Shown: positions 26,293 through 33,482 of the stretch, piece after piece
How the letters are laid out: each line of letters opens with the position of its first letter
Position numbering within the stretch: position 1 is the stretch's first letter
Source: RUG572 sp051884915
GTDB taxonomy: Bacteria; Verrucomicrobiota; Kiritimatiellia; RFP12; UBA1067
Assembly (NCBI GenBank): GCA_051884915.1
Contig: JBJEWF010000020.1
Location: 1-64,000, forward strand
Reading direction: 5' to 3'
DNA length: 64,000 nt
Translations under genes and position numbers: made by a program
The notes under the pieces: generated by a model
Told to the model about the DNA's origin: nothing
The model's input: only the letters and a program-made list of their open reading frames with translations
Databases searched by the model: none

Positions 26293-27552
26293 TCAATAGT
26301 GGAAACGGACGCCGACCGTGCCGCGGAAACGGTCATAGTCGTACTGCTCGTAATCGTCGCACCACTCCTCTTCCCACGTGGCATTGGCGAAAATCGACAT
26401 CCAGCGATTGAGCGTGTAGTCCGCCCCGATGCGAACCGAAAGCAGATCCTCGTCGTAGTCGTTGCGATACGTCAGATAGCGGTCGTTGTAGACCGTCTCC
26501 TCGCGGCGGTAGGAGATGTCGGCATGCAGACGCATCCGGTCGCCCAGCGTCAGGTAGGACACCCCCAAGCCGATCGAGTAAACCTTGATGGCCTGGCCCA
26601 GCGAACGCTCGGACGGCTGGTAGTAGCTCGAACCCAACGCCGAAATCTGCCACTGCCGCGCCAACTGCCAATTGGCGGACAGCGAATACGTCCACCCGCT
26701 GTCCGCATTGCTCTGCCCGCCATAGTCGAGCCAGGACGAACCGACGAGCACGCGGTAGGTGATGCGTTCGGTTGCGTGCGTCCCGAGACCGGCCTGGATC
26801 GTCCACACGGTGCTGTCGTTGCTGTAATTGCTGTAACCGGAACCCTTCTTCTGCGTGTAGTCGGAATAGCCGCCGGCAATCAGCAGATCCGTCCATTTCG
26901 AGGCGGCATAGCCGGCCTGGATTCCCGCCGAATATTCAGACCACCCGTAAAGCGGCGCGTACTTGCCCGTGTCGTTCTTGTAGTCCAGCCAGTTGTACTG
27001 CCCCTGGACGTCCATGTGCCAGCGTTCGGTGAAGCGGCGCTCCAGCACGCCGGAAACGTCCACCTTCTGGCGGTCGCGCCAGATGCCGCGACCGTCGTTC
27101 GACATCAGACTGTCGGACTGGCTGATGCAGGCGTAGCGTTCCGTCAGCAACAGGTTCCAGCCCTTGCCGCTGGTCGCCTCGACGTTCGACCACTTGTAGG
27201 AAAGCGACTCGCCGTAGCTGTTCTCGCCCATGTTCGAATTGTACTCGCAATAGGCGTTGTAGCGATACCAAAGCGATCCCGCCAGTTCCCAGCGGTCGCT
27301 CTTCCACGTGAACTCGGCGCCGGGATTCACCAGGAAGATGCTGTCGGCGTCGGCGTGGTGGAGCGTGTCGATGTTGGAATCGTACGTGTAGGACAGCGAA
27401 ACGTAGGGTTTGATTGTCAAGCGGTTGTTGGCAAAACGGAATCCCTGCGGCTTGTTCGCCTCCGATCCATTGCCATGACCTTCATTCTCGGCCCCTGCCG
27501 GCAAGAACGCCAACGCCGTGATCGACAAGAGAGCTGTAATCTCCGTTTTCAT
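26293..27552 (-). CDS. Outer-membrane beta-barrel protein of the polysaccharide export locus
   Basis: This is a 419-residue protein with a signal peptide (MKTEITALLSITALAFLPAGA). It is almost wholly made of alternating amphipathic strands rich in Tyr, Trp and Ser, for example LTIKPYVSLSYTYDSNI, and ends in an aromatic residue (VGVRFHY) as outer-membrane barrels do. It resembles the putative beta-barrel porin 2 family found next to exopolysaccharide export genes. Position after the unknown secreted protein and before wzy suggests a role in secreting or anchoring the polymer. An AAAGGGGG Shine-Dalgarno lies before the ATG. Confidence 0.8.
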   Translation of the reverse strand: MKTEITALLSITALAFLPAGAENEGHGNGSEANKPQGFRFANNRLTIKPYVSLSYTYDSNIDTLHHADADSIFLVNPGAEFTWKSDRWELAGSLWYRYNAYCEYNSNMGENSYGESLSYKWSNVEATSGKGWNLLLTERYACISQSDSLMSNDGRGIWRDRQKVDVSGVLERRFTERWHMDVQGQYNWLDYKNDTGKYAPLYGWSEYSAGIQAGYAASKWTDLLIAGGYSDYTQKKGSGYSNYSNDSTVWTIQAGLGTHATERITYRVLVGSSWLDYGGQSNADSGWTYSLSANWQLARQWQISALGSSYYQPSERSLGQAIKVYSIGLGVSYLTLGDRMRLHADISYRREETVYNDRYLTYRNDYDEDLLSVRIGADYTLNRWMSIFANATWEEEWCDDYEQYDYDRFRGTVGVRFHY

Positions 27553-27580
27553 GTGCGACCCCCTTTAAAATTCCAGCGGC

Positions 27581-28609
27581 TCAGAACCCAATACCCTGAT
27601 TGCCATACGGTCCCGGCTCGGGGCCCGGTTCGGAACCCGGCTCGTCGCCACGGTCATGCGTGTAGTACGGATTGCCGTTCCCGGCATTCGTGCCCGAACG
27701 CGTGCCGCCGACGCCGTCCCTGCTCTGCACGAATGCGCGCGGGACGCGGTTCAAGCCGATATCCGCCTGGTCGGGATTCGGCGCAATGCCCACAATGCCC
27801 GGCACGACGAACGACGCGCCGGCCAGCCGGGAGGCGGGAGGCGTCATCCCCGAAGTCGCGGCCTGCAGATCGCCCAACAGCGCGTCCATCACCTGCTGCG
27901 ACCCCGACAACCGCATCACGATCGCGTGATCCGGCTCCTCGCCCGCCTGGGCAAAGCCCAGCATTGGATTGTAGGTCTGCTCCTGCCCGTCGCCCATCGC
28001 CGGCTTGATCCACTCGTTCTTCGCCTGCTCGCGCACCGAAGCGTCGGGCAGCAGCGCGACCAGCGTGTCGGTCAGATCGGCCGGCGAACCGCCCGACGCG
28101 CGGAGGAACATGAGAATCGCAAACGTCCCGCGAACGTCCGCGTTCTCGGCCTTCTGGCAGCGCTCGATGATCGTCGCCATCGCGCTCTTGGCGATCTCGA
28201 CGAACTTCTCGTCGGACATGCCCTGCGCGCGGCTGAAAAGCTCGGTCGCGAAACGCTCGTTGATGTCCGTCAGGAATTCCGGCGGCACTGTGGCGAAAAC
28301 TTCCGCAAGCACGGCCGCGCGGTTCTCCCGGGTGGCGCCCGAGACCGCCGCCCGGTTCGCCGCGTAGAACGCGGCGGCCCGCGTCTCGTCCGACCCCGGC
28401 ATCTTGCCGATCGCCTCGTTGATCTCGGCCAGGAAAGCCGTCTGGTCGGACGCCGACAGCTGTCCGATCGTATTCTTCAGCGTCTCAGGATTCTGGGCGC
28501 TTGGACTTACCAGGTTATGCCACTCCGAACGAGGCATCTCGGCCAACGCCGCGAACGGAAGCGCGAGCGCCAGCATGCACGTCGGCGCGATCTTCTTTAT
28601 GCCCTTCAT
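27581..28609 (-). CDS. Secreted protein of the capsule locus, unknown function
   Basis: This is a 342-residue protein that I do not recognise. It has a signal peptide (MKGIKKIAPTCMLALALPFAALA), a helical Ala/Glu-rich body (about residues 25-240), then a more open stretch with VPGIVGIAPNPDQADIGL. The Gly/Pro/Glu-rich C-terminus is built on EPGSEPGPEPGP. The start at 28609 has GGGAGG upstream; an earlier in-frame start would overlap wza. It lies between the Wza-like lipoprotein and the barrel protein, so it probably takes part in periplasmic assembly or export of the same polysaccharide. Confidence 0.78.
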   Translation of the reverse strand: MKGIKKIAPTCMLALALPFAALAEMPRSEWHNLVSPSAQNPETLKNTIGQLSASDQTAFLAEINEAIGKMPGSDETRAAAFYAANRAAVSGATRENRAAVLAEVFATVPPEFLTDINERFATELFSRAQGMSDEKFVEIAKSAMATIIERCQKAENADVRGTFAILMFLRASGGSPADLTDTLVALLPDASVREQAKNEWIKPAMGDGQEQTYNPMLGFAQAGEEPDHAIVMRLSGSQQVMDALLGDLQAATSGMTPPASRLAGASFVVPGIVGIAPNPDQADIGLNRVPRAFVQSRDGVGGTRSGTNAGNGNPYYTHDRGDEPGSEPGPEPGPYGNQGIGF

Positions 28610-28632
28610 CGTCAGTACCTCCCTCTTCCAGA

Positions 28633-29325
28633 TCAATACCAGGACATCGGCACCCAGACAACGTCTCCTGCCTTGAGGAGCATGTCCTTGTCGGCTCGTC
28701 CCTTTTCGCCGATTTCAACCAGATCGACAATCGTCTTCGTCTGCTTGCCGTCCTTGTCGCAACGGGTGACCTGGACCCTGCGCTTGTCGGCAATGGACGT
28801 CACCCCGCCCGCGAGGAAAAGCGCCCGCGTCAGCCTCAGATCCTGCGTCGACGGCACGTCGACCGGGCCATTGCGCATGACCTCGCCCATGACCGTCACC
28901 GTGCCCCAGGGCGAAACGTTCTTGCCCGGCTCGTAGACGAACGTCGCCGAACAGGAAGGCGCCCGGTAGAACTCCTTGTAGGCCGCCTCGATCTTCTGCT
29001 GCAGTTCGACCAGCGTCAACCCCTGGCACTTGATCTGACCGACCAGCTCCATCGAGATGTTGCCGTCGGGATCGACGACGTACTGCCGCACGTCGCGTCC
29101 CGGCGAACCCATCGCGGTGACCGAAATCGCCAGCATGATGCCCGGACGCACCAGAGGCCCGGCGAAATAGGTCGCCGCCAGCCCGTTCGTCTCCACGTTC
29201 GCGCGGCGCGCGCCGCCGTCTTCCAACTCGTCCAGAAAGTTCTGCACGGTCTCGCATCCGCAGACCAGACACGCGACACCTGCGCAGAACAGGCGCAAAA
29301 ACACTCTTTTGAATTTCGAAATCAT
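28633..29325 (-). CDS. Wza-like polysaccharide export lipoprotein
   Basis: This is a 230-residue outer-membrane lipoprotein with signal and lipobox (VACLVCGC, lipidated C24 from the ATG at 29325). It has a Poly_export domain (ISVTAMGSPG...YVVDPDGNISMELVGQIKCQGLTLVELQQKIEAAYKEF) and one SLBB-type segment (TVTVMGEVMRNGPVDV...LTRALFLAGGVT). It is much shorter than E. coli Wza (about 380) and lacks the C-terminal membrane-spanning helix, so the neighbouring barrel protein may form the actual pore. A GTG at 29340 could add five residues. It is the first gene of the long capsule operon. Confidence 0.88.
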   Translation of the reverse strand: MISKFKRVFLRLFCAGVACLVCGCETVQNFLDELEDGGARRANVETNGLAATYFAGPLVRPGIMLAISVTAMGSPGRDVRQYVVDPDGNISMELVGQIKCQGLTLVELQQKIEAAYKEFYRAPSCSATFVYEPGKNVSPWGTVTVMGEVMRNGPVDVPSTQDLRLTRALFLAGGVTSIADKRRVQVTRCDKDGKQTKTIVDLVEIGEKGRADKDMLLKAGDVVWVPMSWY

Positions 29326-29372
29326 TCGGTTTTTCTTCACGGCAGGAGAGGCAATCCCCTCGTGCGCATCTT

Positions 29373-29401
29373 ATGATACGCTTTTTCTTCAGAAGTGGCA
29401 A
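29373..29401 (-). promoter_or_regulatory. Promoter of the wza-led polysaccharide operon
   Basis: -35 TTGCCA (29401 to 29396), 17-bp spacer, -10 TATCAT (29378 to 29373) on the minus strand, each 5/6 to consensus. Transcription would start near 29366, about 40 nt before the wza start codon. Confidence 0.65.
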
Positions 29402-29440
29402 TAGCCAAATTTGCGGCAAATGCAAACACCGCGAAGAACC

Positions 29441-29474
29441 GGACGGGCCGCCGTCGGACGACGGCGGTCCGTCC
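29441..29474 (-). terminator. Terminator after rplI
   Basis: A 15-bp hairpin (29441-29455 with 29460-29474; one G-U pair, loop of 4) lies 19 nt past the rplI stop. The minus strand downstream reads GGTTCTTCG, so the U-tract is only partial, but the stem is very stable. It ends the prs-to-rplI operon and insulates the wza promoter. Confidence 0.8.
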
Positions 29475-29492
29475 TCGCTTGCCCCCGCGAGA

Positions 29493-29948
29493 TCAGGCGG
29501 CGGCTTCCACGACCTTCACCTTGAACGGGACGTTCACGCCCTCGCCCAGGTCGATCTTCGCGTCGTACTCGCCGACTTCCTTGAGTTCGTCGGGCAGATC
29601 GAGCTGCGACCGCTCCAGCTTGACCTGGCGGTCGCCCTCGATGGCGGCCAGCAGATCCGTGACGTTCACGCTGCCGTAGAGCTTCGTCCCGTCGACCGTG
29701 CGGGCGCTCACCGTGATGACCAGCCCCGTCAGCTTCTTCGCCAGCTCGTTCGCCGCGTCCTTGCGCGCCTTGCGCTCGGCGGCGCGCTGCGCTTCGAGTT
29801 TCGCCAGACGGCGGCGGGCGGCCTGCGTCACCGGCTCCGCGAGCTTCTGCGGGATGAGCATGTTGCGCGCGTAGCCCGGCGCAACCGTGACGACGTCGCC
29901 GGCCTTGCCGAGCTTCTTCACGTCGGACATCAACAACACTTCGACCAT
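29493..29948 (-). CDS. rplI: 50S ribosomal protein bL9
   Basis: This is a 151-residue protein of the large subunit that binds 23S rRNA at the base of the L1 stalk. The N-terminal domain MVEVLLMSDVKKLGKAGDVVTVAPGYARNMLIPQKLA is the family signature. It is followed by the long connecting helix (ARRRLAKLEAQRAAERKARKDAANEL) and the C-terminal RNA-binding domain. Length is standard. It is the last gene of the operon, 14 bp after rpsR, in the common rpsF-ssb-rpsR-rplI order. Confidence 0.97.
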   Translation of the reverse strand: MVEVLLMSDVKKLGKAGDVVTVAPGYARNMLIPQKLAEPVTQAARRRLAKLEAQRAAERKARKDAANELAKKLTGLVITVSARTVDGTKLYGSVNVTDLLAAIEGDRQVKLERSQLDLPDELKEVGEYDAKIDLGEGVNVPFKVKVVEAAA

Positions 29949-29962
29949 TGCGTCCTCCTTTC

Positions 29963-30205
29963 TCAGGCCATGAGGCCCATGTTGCGCGCGCGGCGGACGC
30001 CCTTCTTGATCTGGCGCTGCTGCATCGAGGTGACGCCCGTCACGCGGGCGGGGATGATCTTGCCGAACTCAGTCACATAGTGCCTGAGGACTTCGATGTC
30101 GTTGATGTCGATCTTGTCGTTCGCGGGGATGGCGGGACGGCGGCGGGAGACGAACTCGCCGCGATCTTCGCGATCCGAACGCTCATTTCTTTTCTGATAA
30201 GCCAT
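29963..30205 (-). CDS. rpsR: 30S ribosomal protein bS18
   Basis: This is an 80-residue small-subunit protein that pairs with S6 on 16S rRNA. The signature DIEVLRHYVTEFGKIIPARVTGVTSMQQRQIKKGVRRARNMGLM-type core is complete. The N-terminus is charged and extended (MAYQKRNERSDREDRG). No Cys zinc ligands are present. It lies between ssb and rplI. Confidence 0.97.
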   Translation of the reverse strand: MAYQKRNERSDREDRGEFVSRRRPAIPANDKIDINDIEVLRHYVTEFGKIIPARVTGVTSMQQRQIKKGVRRARNMGLMA

Positions 30206-30231
30206 TTTCCGATTCCTTTGCTGAATTCATT

Positions 30232-30684
30232 TCAAAAGGGCTGAAGCGCTGAAGCCTCGTCGTAGCCCTCAAGGTCCCCCATCAGCGGGGGGAGGGCGCC
30301 CGGGGCACCGCCGGAAGCGATCGGCTCACCCGTCAGCCGGCTCTGGTTGGGAGCCGGGACCGGCATGAACTTGACGGTCATCGCGCGGATTTTCAGCTTC
30401 TGGTGCTTCTGTCCGTCCTTTTCCCAAAAATCCATCTGGAGGCGACCTTCGACAAGAACCGAACGGCCCTTGCGCAGATACTGCCCGCACAACTCGGCAA
30501 GCTTCTCCCAAGCGTCGACTTCGACGAAGGTCGGAATGTCCACCATGTTGCCGGACCTGTCGCGACGGCGTTCGTTCAAGGCCAGGGCGAAACGGCACAC
30601 TTTCGTGGCGTTCATCCCGACCTGGCGAAGTTCGGGGTCGCGCGTCAGGTTCCCCATGACGATCACTTTGTTGAAAGACGGCAT
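30232..30684 (-). CDS. ssb: Single-stranded DNA-binding protein
   Basis: This is a 150-residue OB-fold protein that coats ssDNA during replication and repair. The fold starts MPSFNKVIVMGNLTRDPELRQV and includes VDAWEKLAELCGQYLRKGRSVLVEGRLQMDFWE. The C-terminal tail is short and ends SALQPF after acidic residues. It keeps the terminal Pro-Phe that partner proteins bind, but not the usual DDIPF. Located between rpsF and rpsR, the standard arrangement. Confidence 0.96.
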   Translation of the reverse strand: MPSFNKVIVMGNLTRDPELRQVGMNATKVCRFALALNERRRDRSGNMVDIPTFVEVDAWEKLAELCGQYLRKGRSVLVEGRLQMDFWEKDGQKHQKLKIRAMTVKFMPVPAPNQSRLTGEPIASGGAPGALPPLMGDLEGYDEASALQPF

Positions 30685-30698
30685 CGCACCACCCTGAT

Positions 30699-31082
30699 TT
30701 ATTCGGCCGCAGCGGCTTCGTTCGCCTCGGCTTCCTTCTGGGCGGCTTCGCGCCTGGCGGCCGCTTCCTTCTGGGCGGCGATCTTCGCGTCGCGGCGATC
30801 GTCCACGGCCAGAATCTGAACGCGGAAGACCTCTTCCACGATGCGGTAGCGGTTCACGAGCTCGGCCACCTTCAGCGGATCGAGTTCGAAACGAACCTGG
30901 ACGTACACGCCGTTCAAACGCTTGTGCATCGGACGCGAGAACGTGCGCTTGCCCAGAATTTCCTGCGACTGGATCACGCCGCCGAGACGCGTCACTTCCG
31001 CGAGCGCCTTGGCGATCTGCCCATCCAGGACGTCATCCTTCGCCTCGCCGGCGAAGATATAGAGACCATCGTACTTTTTCAT
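30699..31082 (-). CDS. rpsF: 30S ribosomal protein bS6
   Basis: This is a 127-residue small-subunit protein, partner of S18. The core MKKYDGLYIFAGEAKDD...GGVIQSQEILGKRTFSRPMHKRLNGVYVQVRFELDP fits the ferredoxin-like S6 fold. The C-terminus is an Ala/Glu-rich helix (AAQKEAAARREAAQKEAEANEAAAAE). The ATG overlaps the pth stop as ATGA, indicating coupling. Confidence 0.96.
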   Translation of the reverse strand: MKKYDGLYIFAGEAKDDVLDGQIAKALAEVTRLGGVIQSQEILGKRTFSRPMHKRLNGVYVQVRFELDPLKVAELVNRYRIVEEVFRVQILAVDDRRDAKIAAQKEAAARREAAQKEAEANEAAAAE

Positions 31083-31690
31083 TTATCGTTTTCCTTGCCG
31101 GCCGCGGCAGACGTCGCCGTCCACCCGTTGTACCGGTTCATCGCGATTTCAAGACTGTTGCGTTCAATCGTTCCAATCGCCTTGACGGCCGCCGCCACCA
31201 CCTCGTCCATGACCGTGCGGTCGGCCGGACTGAACTTGCCGAGCACGTGGCCCACGACGTTCGCGCGATTGCGCGCGTCCCTGCCCACGCCCACACGAAG
31301 CCGGGCAAAGCCCTGAGACCCCGTGCGCTCGATGACGCTCTTCAGCCCGTTGTGTCCGCCCGCCGAGCCGCCCTTCCGAATCCGGATCTTCCCCACGGGA
31401 AGATCGATGTCGTCCGAAACGACCAGCAAATCGGCGTCCACCGACGCATTGTGGTACCTCACGACGGGCGCGATGCAGTTTCCGCTCAGGTTCATGAACG
31501 TCGCCGGCTTCACCAGCAGGACTTTCACGGTCCCAAGCATCCCCGCTGCAAGCTCCCCGTTGAAGGAGGACGAGCTCTTCCACTGCGCACCAATGTCGCG
31601 CGCCAGCGCGTCCACGACCTCGAAGCCGATGGAGTGCGGCGTATTCGCGTATTCCGCGCCCGGATTCCCTAGTCCTGCGATCACCTTCAT
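31079..31690 (-). CDS. pth: Peptidyl-tRNA hydrolase
   Basis: This is a 203-residue enzyme that frees tRNA from stalled peptidyl-tRNA. It begins KVIAGLGNPGAEYANTPHSIGFEVVD, containing the catalytic His, and has KPATFMNLSG, LVVSDDIDLPVGKIRIRKGGSAGGHNGLKSV and the expected C-terminal helix. The ATG at 31690 is used; a TTG codon just before it is less likely. It lies 21 bp after rplY and overlaps rpsF. Confidence 0.96.
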   Translation of the reverse strand: MKVIAGLGNPGAEYANTPHSIGFEVVDALARDIGAQWKSSSSFNGELAAGMLGTVKVLLVKPATFMNLSGNCIAPVVRYHNASVDADLLVVSDDIDLPVGKIRIRKGGSAGGHNGLKSVIERTGSQGFARLRVGVGRDARNRANVVGHVLGKFSPADRTVMDEVVAAAVKAIGTIERNSLEIAMNRYNGWTATSAAAGKENDK

Positions 31691-31711
31691 CAAAGCACCG
31701 GAACTTCCCGA

Positions 31712-32365
31712 TTACTTCTTGGCTTCCTCTTCCTTGCCCTTCTTGATCACGTCGGGCGCCTTCTCCTTGTCGGCGGCCGCCGCGCCGGCCGCCGCCGTAT
31801 CGGCGCCGTCCGGCGCCTTGACGACCGCAACCGCGAGTTCGCCGCGGGAGATGACCGAGAACTTCTCGCCAAGCTGGAGATCCTTCACGAAAATCGTCTG
31901 GTCCAGACCGAGCTTGGAAACGTCGATGTCGAACTTCTCGACGATGTCCTCGGGAAGACATTCGACGACGACGTTGCGGAGCACCTGCTCAAGGACGCCG
32001 CCGCCGAGTTTCACGCCGACGGCTTCGCCCACGAGCCGCATCGGCACCGTGATGCGCACCTTCTGCGACAGCGAGACTTCGCTGAAGTCCACGTGAATGG
32101 GCGTGCCCGCGAGCACGTCGTTCTGCATCTCGCGCAGCAGCGCCGGCATCTCGGAACCGTTCATGTCCAGCGTGACGAGGAGCTGCTTGCCGCTCCGCCC
32201 ACGCATTGCCATCATGAACTCGTGCGCATCGAACTTGATGAGTTTCGTGCCGCTCCCGTCCATGCTCATCACCGACGCCGGAACGAATCCTGCGCGGCGA
32301 AGGCGGCGAACCGCGCCCGTACCCTGTTCGGTACGGACCTCCGCCTTGATCTTGATCTGGTCCAT
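31712..32365 (-). CDS. rplY: 50S ribosomal protein bL25 (Ctc/TL5 type)
   Basis: This is a 217-residue protein that binds 5S rRNA in the large subunit. The N-terminal L25 domain (about residues 4-95) has KAEVRTEQGTGAVRRLRRAGFVPASV and the HVDFSEVS segment at its end. It is followed by the TL5-type C-terminal beta domain (about 97-190) and a charged low-complexity tail (KEKAPDVIKKGKEEEAKK). AAGGA lies just before the ATG. Directly upstream, in the prs-rplY gap, is a hairpin closely resembling the 5S rRNA loop E arm to which L25 binds, so this gene is probably feedback regulated by its own product. Confidence 0.96.
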   Translation of the reverse strand: MDQIKIKAEVRTEQGTGAVRRLRRAGFVPASVMSMDGSGTKLIKFDAHEFMMAMRGRSGKQLLVTLDMNGSEMPALLREMQNDVLAGTPIHVDFSEVSLSQKVRITVPMRLVGEAVGVKLGGGVLEQVLRNVVVECLPEDIVEKFDIDVSKLGLDQTIFVKDLQLGEKFSVISRGELAVAVVKAPDGADTAAAGAAAADKEKAPDVIKKGKEEEAKK

Positions 32366-32383
32366 TTTTTCCTTCTCTCTAAT

Positions 32384-32419
32384 GGCCTACTCTCGCGCCG
32401 AAAGGCACTACACTCGGCC
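32384..32419 (-). promoter_or_regulatory. 5S rRNA loop E mimic in the rplY leader
   Basis: Read on the minus strand, 36 nt fold as follows: GGCC pairs with GGCC, then a 7-by-7 internal loop (GAGUGUA facing GAGAGUA), then GUGCC pairs with GGCGC (one U-G pair), closed by a UUUC tetraloop. Against E. coli 5S rRNA about positions 70-106, the 3' strand GCGAGAGUAGG is identical and the 5' strand GCCGAGUGUAGUG differs at two loop positions. The 5S helix IV and its loop are replaced by a short capped stem. It ends 9 nt before the AAGGA Shine-Dalgarno and 18 nt before the rplY ATG. L25/TL5 proteins bind this region of 5S rRNA, so a translational autoregulatory site is inferred. Confidence 0.8.
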
Positions 32420-32429
32420 GTAAATCTTC

Positions 32430-33401
32430 CTACTCGTGGTTGAAGAGGTCGTTCACGCTCGCATTGTTGTGGATGCGCTTGATCGCCTCGCCAATCAGCG
32501 GCGCCACGCTGAGCACCGTCAGCTTGAAGGGCAGTTTCGACGGGTCGAAACCCTCGCGGAGCTGGATCGAATCCGTCACCACGAGTTCGTCCAGTTGCGT
32601 CTCGCCCATCAGCCGCTCGACGCCCTTCGCCGTCAACGGGAAGTGGCTCACGAACGCATGCACGCTCCGCGCCCCGTTGTCGCGGCACATTTTCGCCGCC
32701 GCGCTCAACGTGCCGCCCGTCGCCGTCATGTCGTCGATCATGATGACGTCGCAGCCCGCCACGTCGCCCACTACGCTGAACGCATCCACCGTGGAATCGC
32801 CCGTGCGCTGCTTCGCGACGATCGCAAGCCCCGTTCCGAGCTTGCGGCTGTAGCCGTAAGCCGTCTTCGCCCCGCCCGTGTCCGGCGAAACGACAATCGG
32901 CTTCGGCAGATGCATGTCGCGGATGTACCGGAGAATGACCGGCTCGGCGTGCAGGTGGTCCAGCGGGATGTCGAAGAATCCCTGGATCTGGTTGGCGTGC
33001 AGATCCATTGTCAACACGCGGTCCGCGCCCGCCTTCGTCAGCAGATTCGCGATCAGCTTCGCCGTGATCGGCACCCGCGGCTGGTCCTTGCGGTCCTGGC
33101 GCGCGTAGCCGTAGTACGGAATCACCGCCGTGATGCGCGCCGCGCTGCCGCGGCGGAGCGCGTCCATCATGATGAAGAGGTCCATGTAGGCGCCGTTCGG
33201 CTGCGGGCTTCCGCTCTGGATGACGAACACGTCCTTTCCGCGCACGCCCTCCTGGACCTGGCAAAACGACTCGCCGTCAGGGAAGTGGCGAATGTCAATC
33301 TTGCTCAACGGCCGGCCCAGATAGGCCGCCACCTTTTCCGCCAACGGCAAATTCGCCATTCCGGAAAAGACCATGAAATCGTTCTTCATTTCGTCCGCCA
33401 T
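32430..33401 (-). CDS. prs: Ribose-phosphate pyrophosphokinase
   Basis: This enzyme makes PRPP from ribose 5-phosphate and ATP for nucleotide, histidine and tryptophan synthesis. The 323-residue protein has the ATP-binding flexible region DIRHFPDGESFCQV, IPYYGYARQDRKD, the divalent-cation site LTMDLHANQIQGFFDIPLDHLHA, and the PRPP loop VIMIDDMTATGGTL. It is the class I enzyme by length and motifs. It is the first gene of the operon with rplY, pth, rpsF, ssb, rpsR and rplI; prs-rplY-pth is a common order in bacteria. Confidence 0.97.
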   Translation of the reverse strand: MADEMKNDFMVFSGMANLPLAEKVAAYLGRPLSKIDIRHFPDGESFCQVQEGVRGKDVFVIQSGSPQPNGAYMDLFIMMDALRRGSAARITAVIPYYGYARQDRKDQPRVPITAKLIANLLTKAGADRVLTMDLHANQIQGFFDIPLDHLHAEPVILRYIRDMHLPKPIVVSPDTGGAKTAYGYSRKLGTGLAIVAKQRTGDSTVDAFSVVGDVAGCDVIMIDDMTATGGTLSAAAKMCRDNGARSVHAFVSHFPLTAKGVERLMGETQLDELVVTDSIQLREGFDPSKLPFKLTVLSVAPLIGEAIKRIHNNASVNDLFNHE

Positions 33402-33464
33402 CGCTTAACTCCGCATCAAAAAAATCACCAGTCCGGCCGCCCACTCCGGCGACACGAAATCAGA

Positions 33465-33473
33465 ATTATAGCA
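33465..33473 (-). promoter_or_regulatory. Extended -10 promoter of the prs operon
   Basis: TGCTATAAT on the minus strand (TATAAT at 33470 to 33465), preceded by a T-run. Start near 33458 gives a leader of about 57 nt before prs. The leader holds a short CCGG-closed hairpin followed by a run of seven U, which could pause or attenuate transcription; that part is weak. Confidence 0.7.
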
Positions 33474-33482
33474 AAACTGCGG

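Noticed and set aside
32384..32419. A complete 5S rRNA gene between prs and rplY
   Set aside because: Only the loop E arm is present (36 of about 120 nt) and the gap is 64 nt, so a full 5S gene does not fit. It is better read as a leader element.
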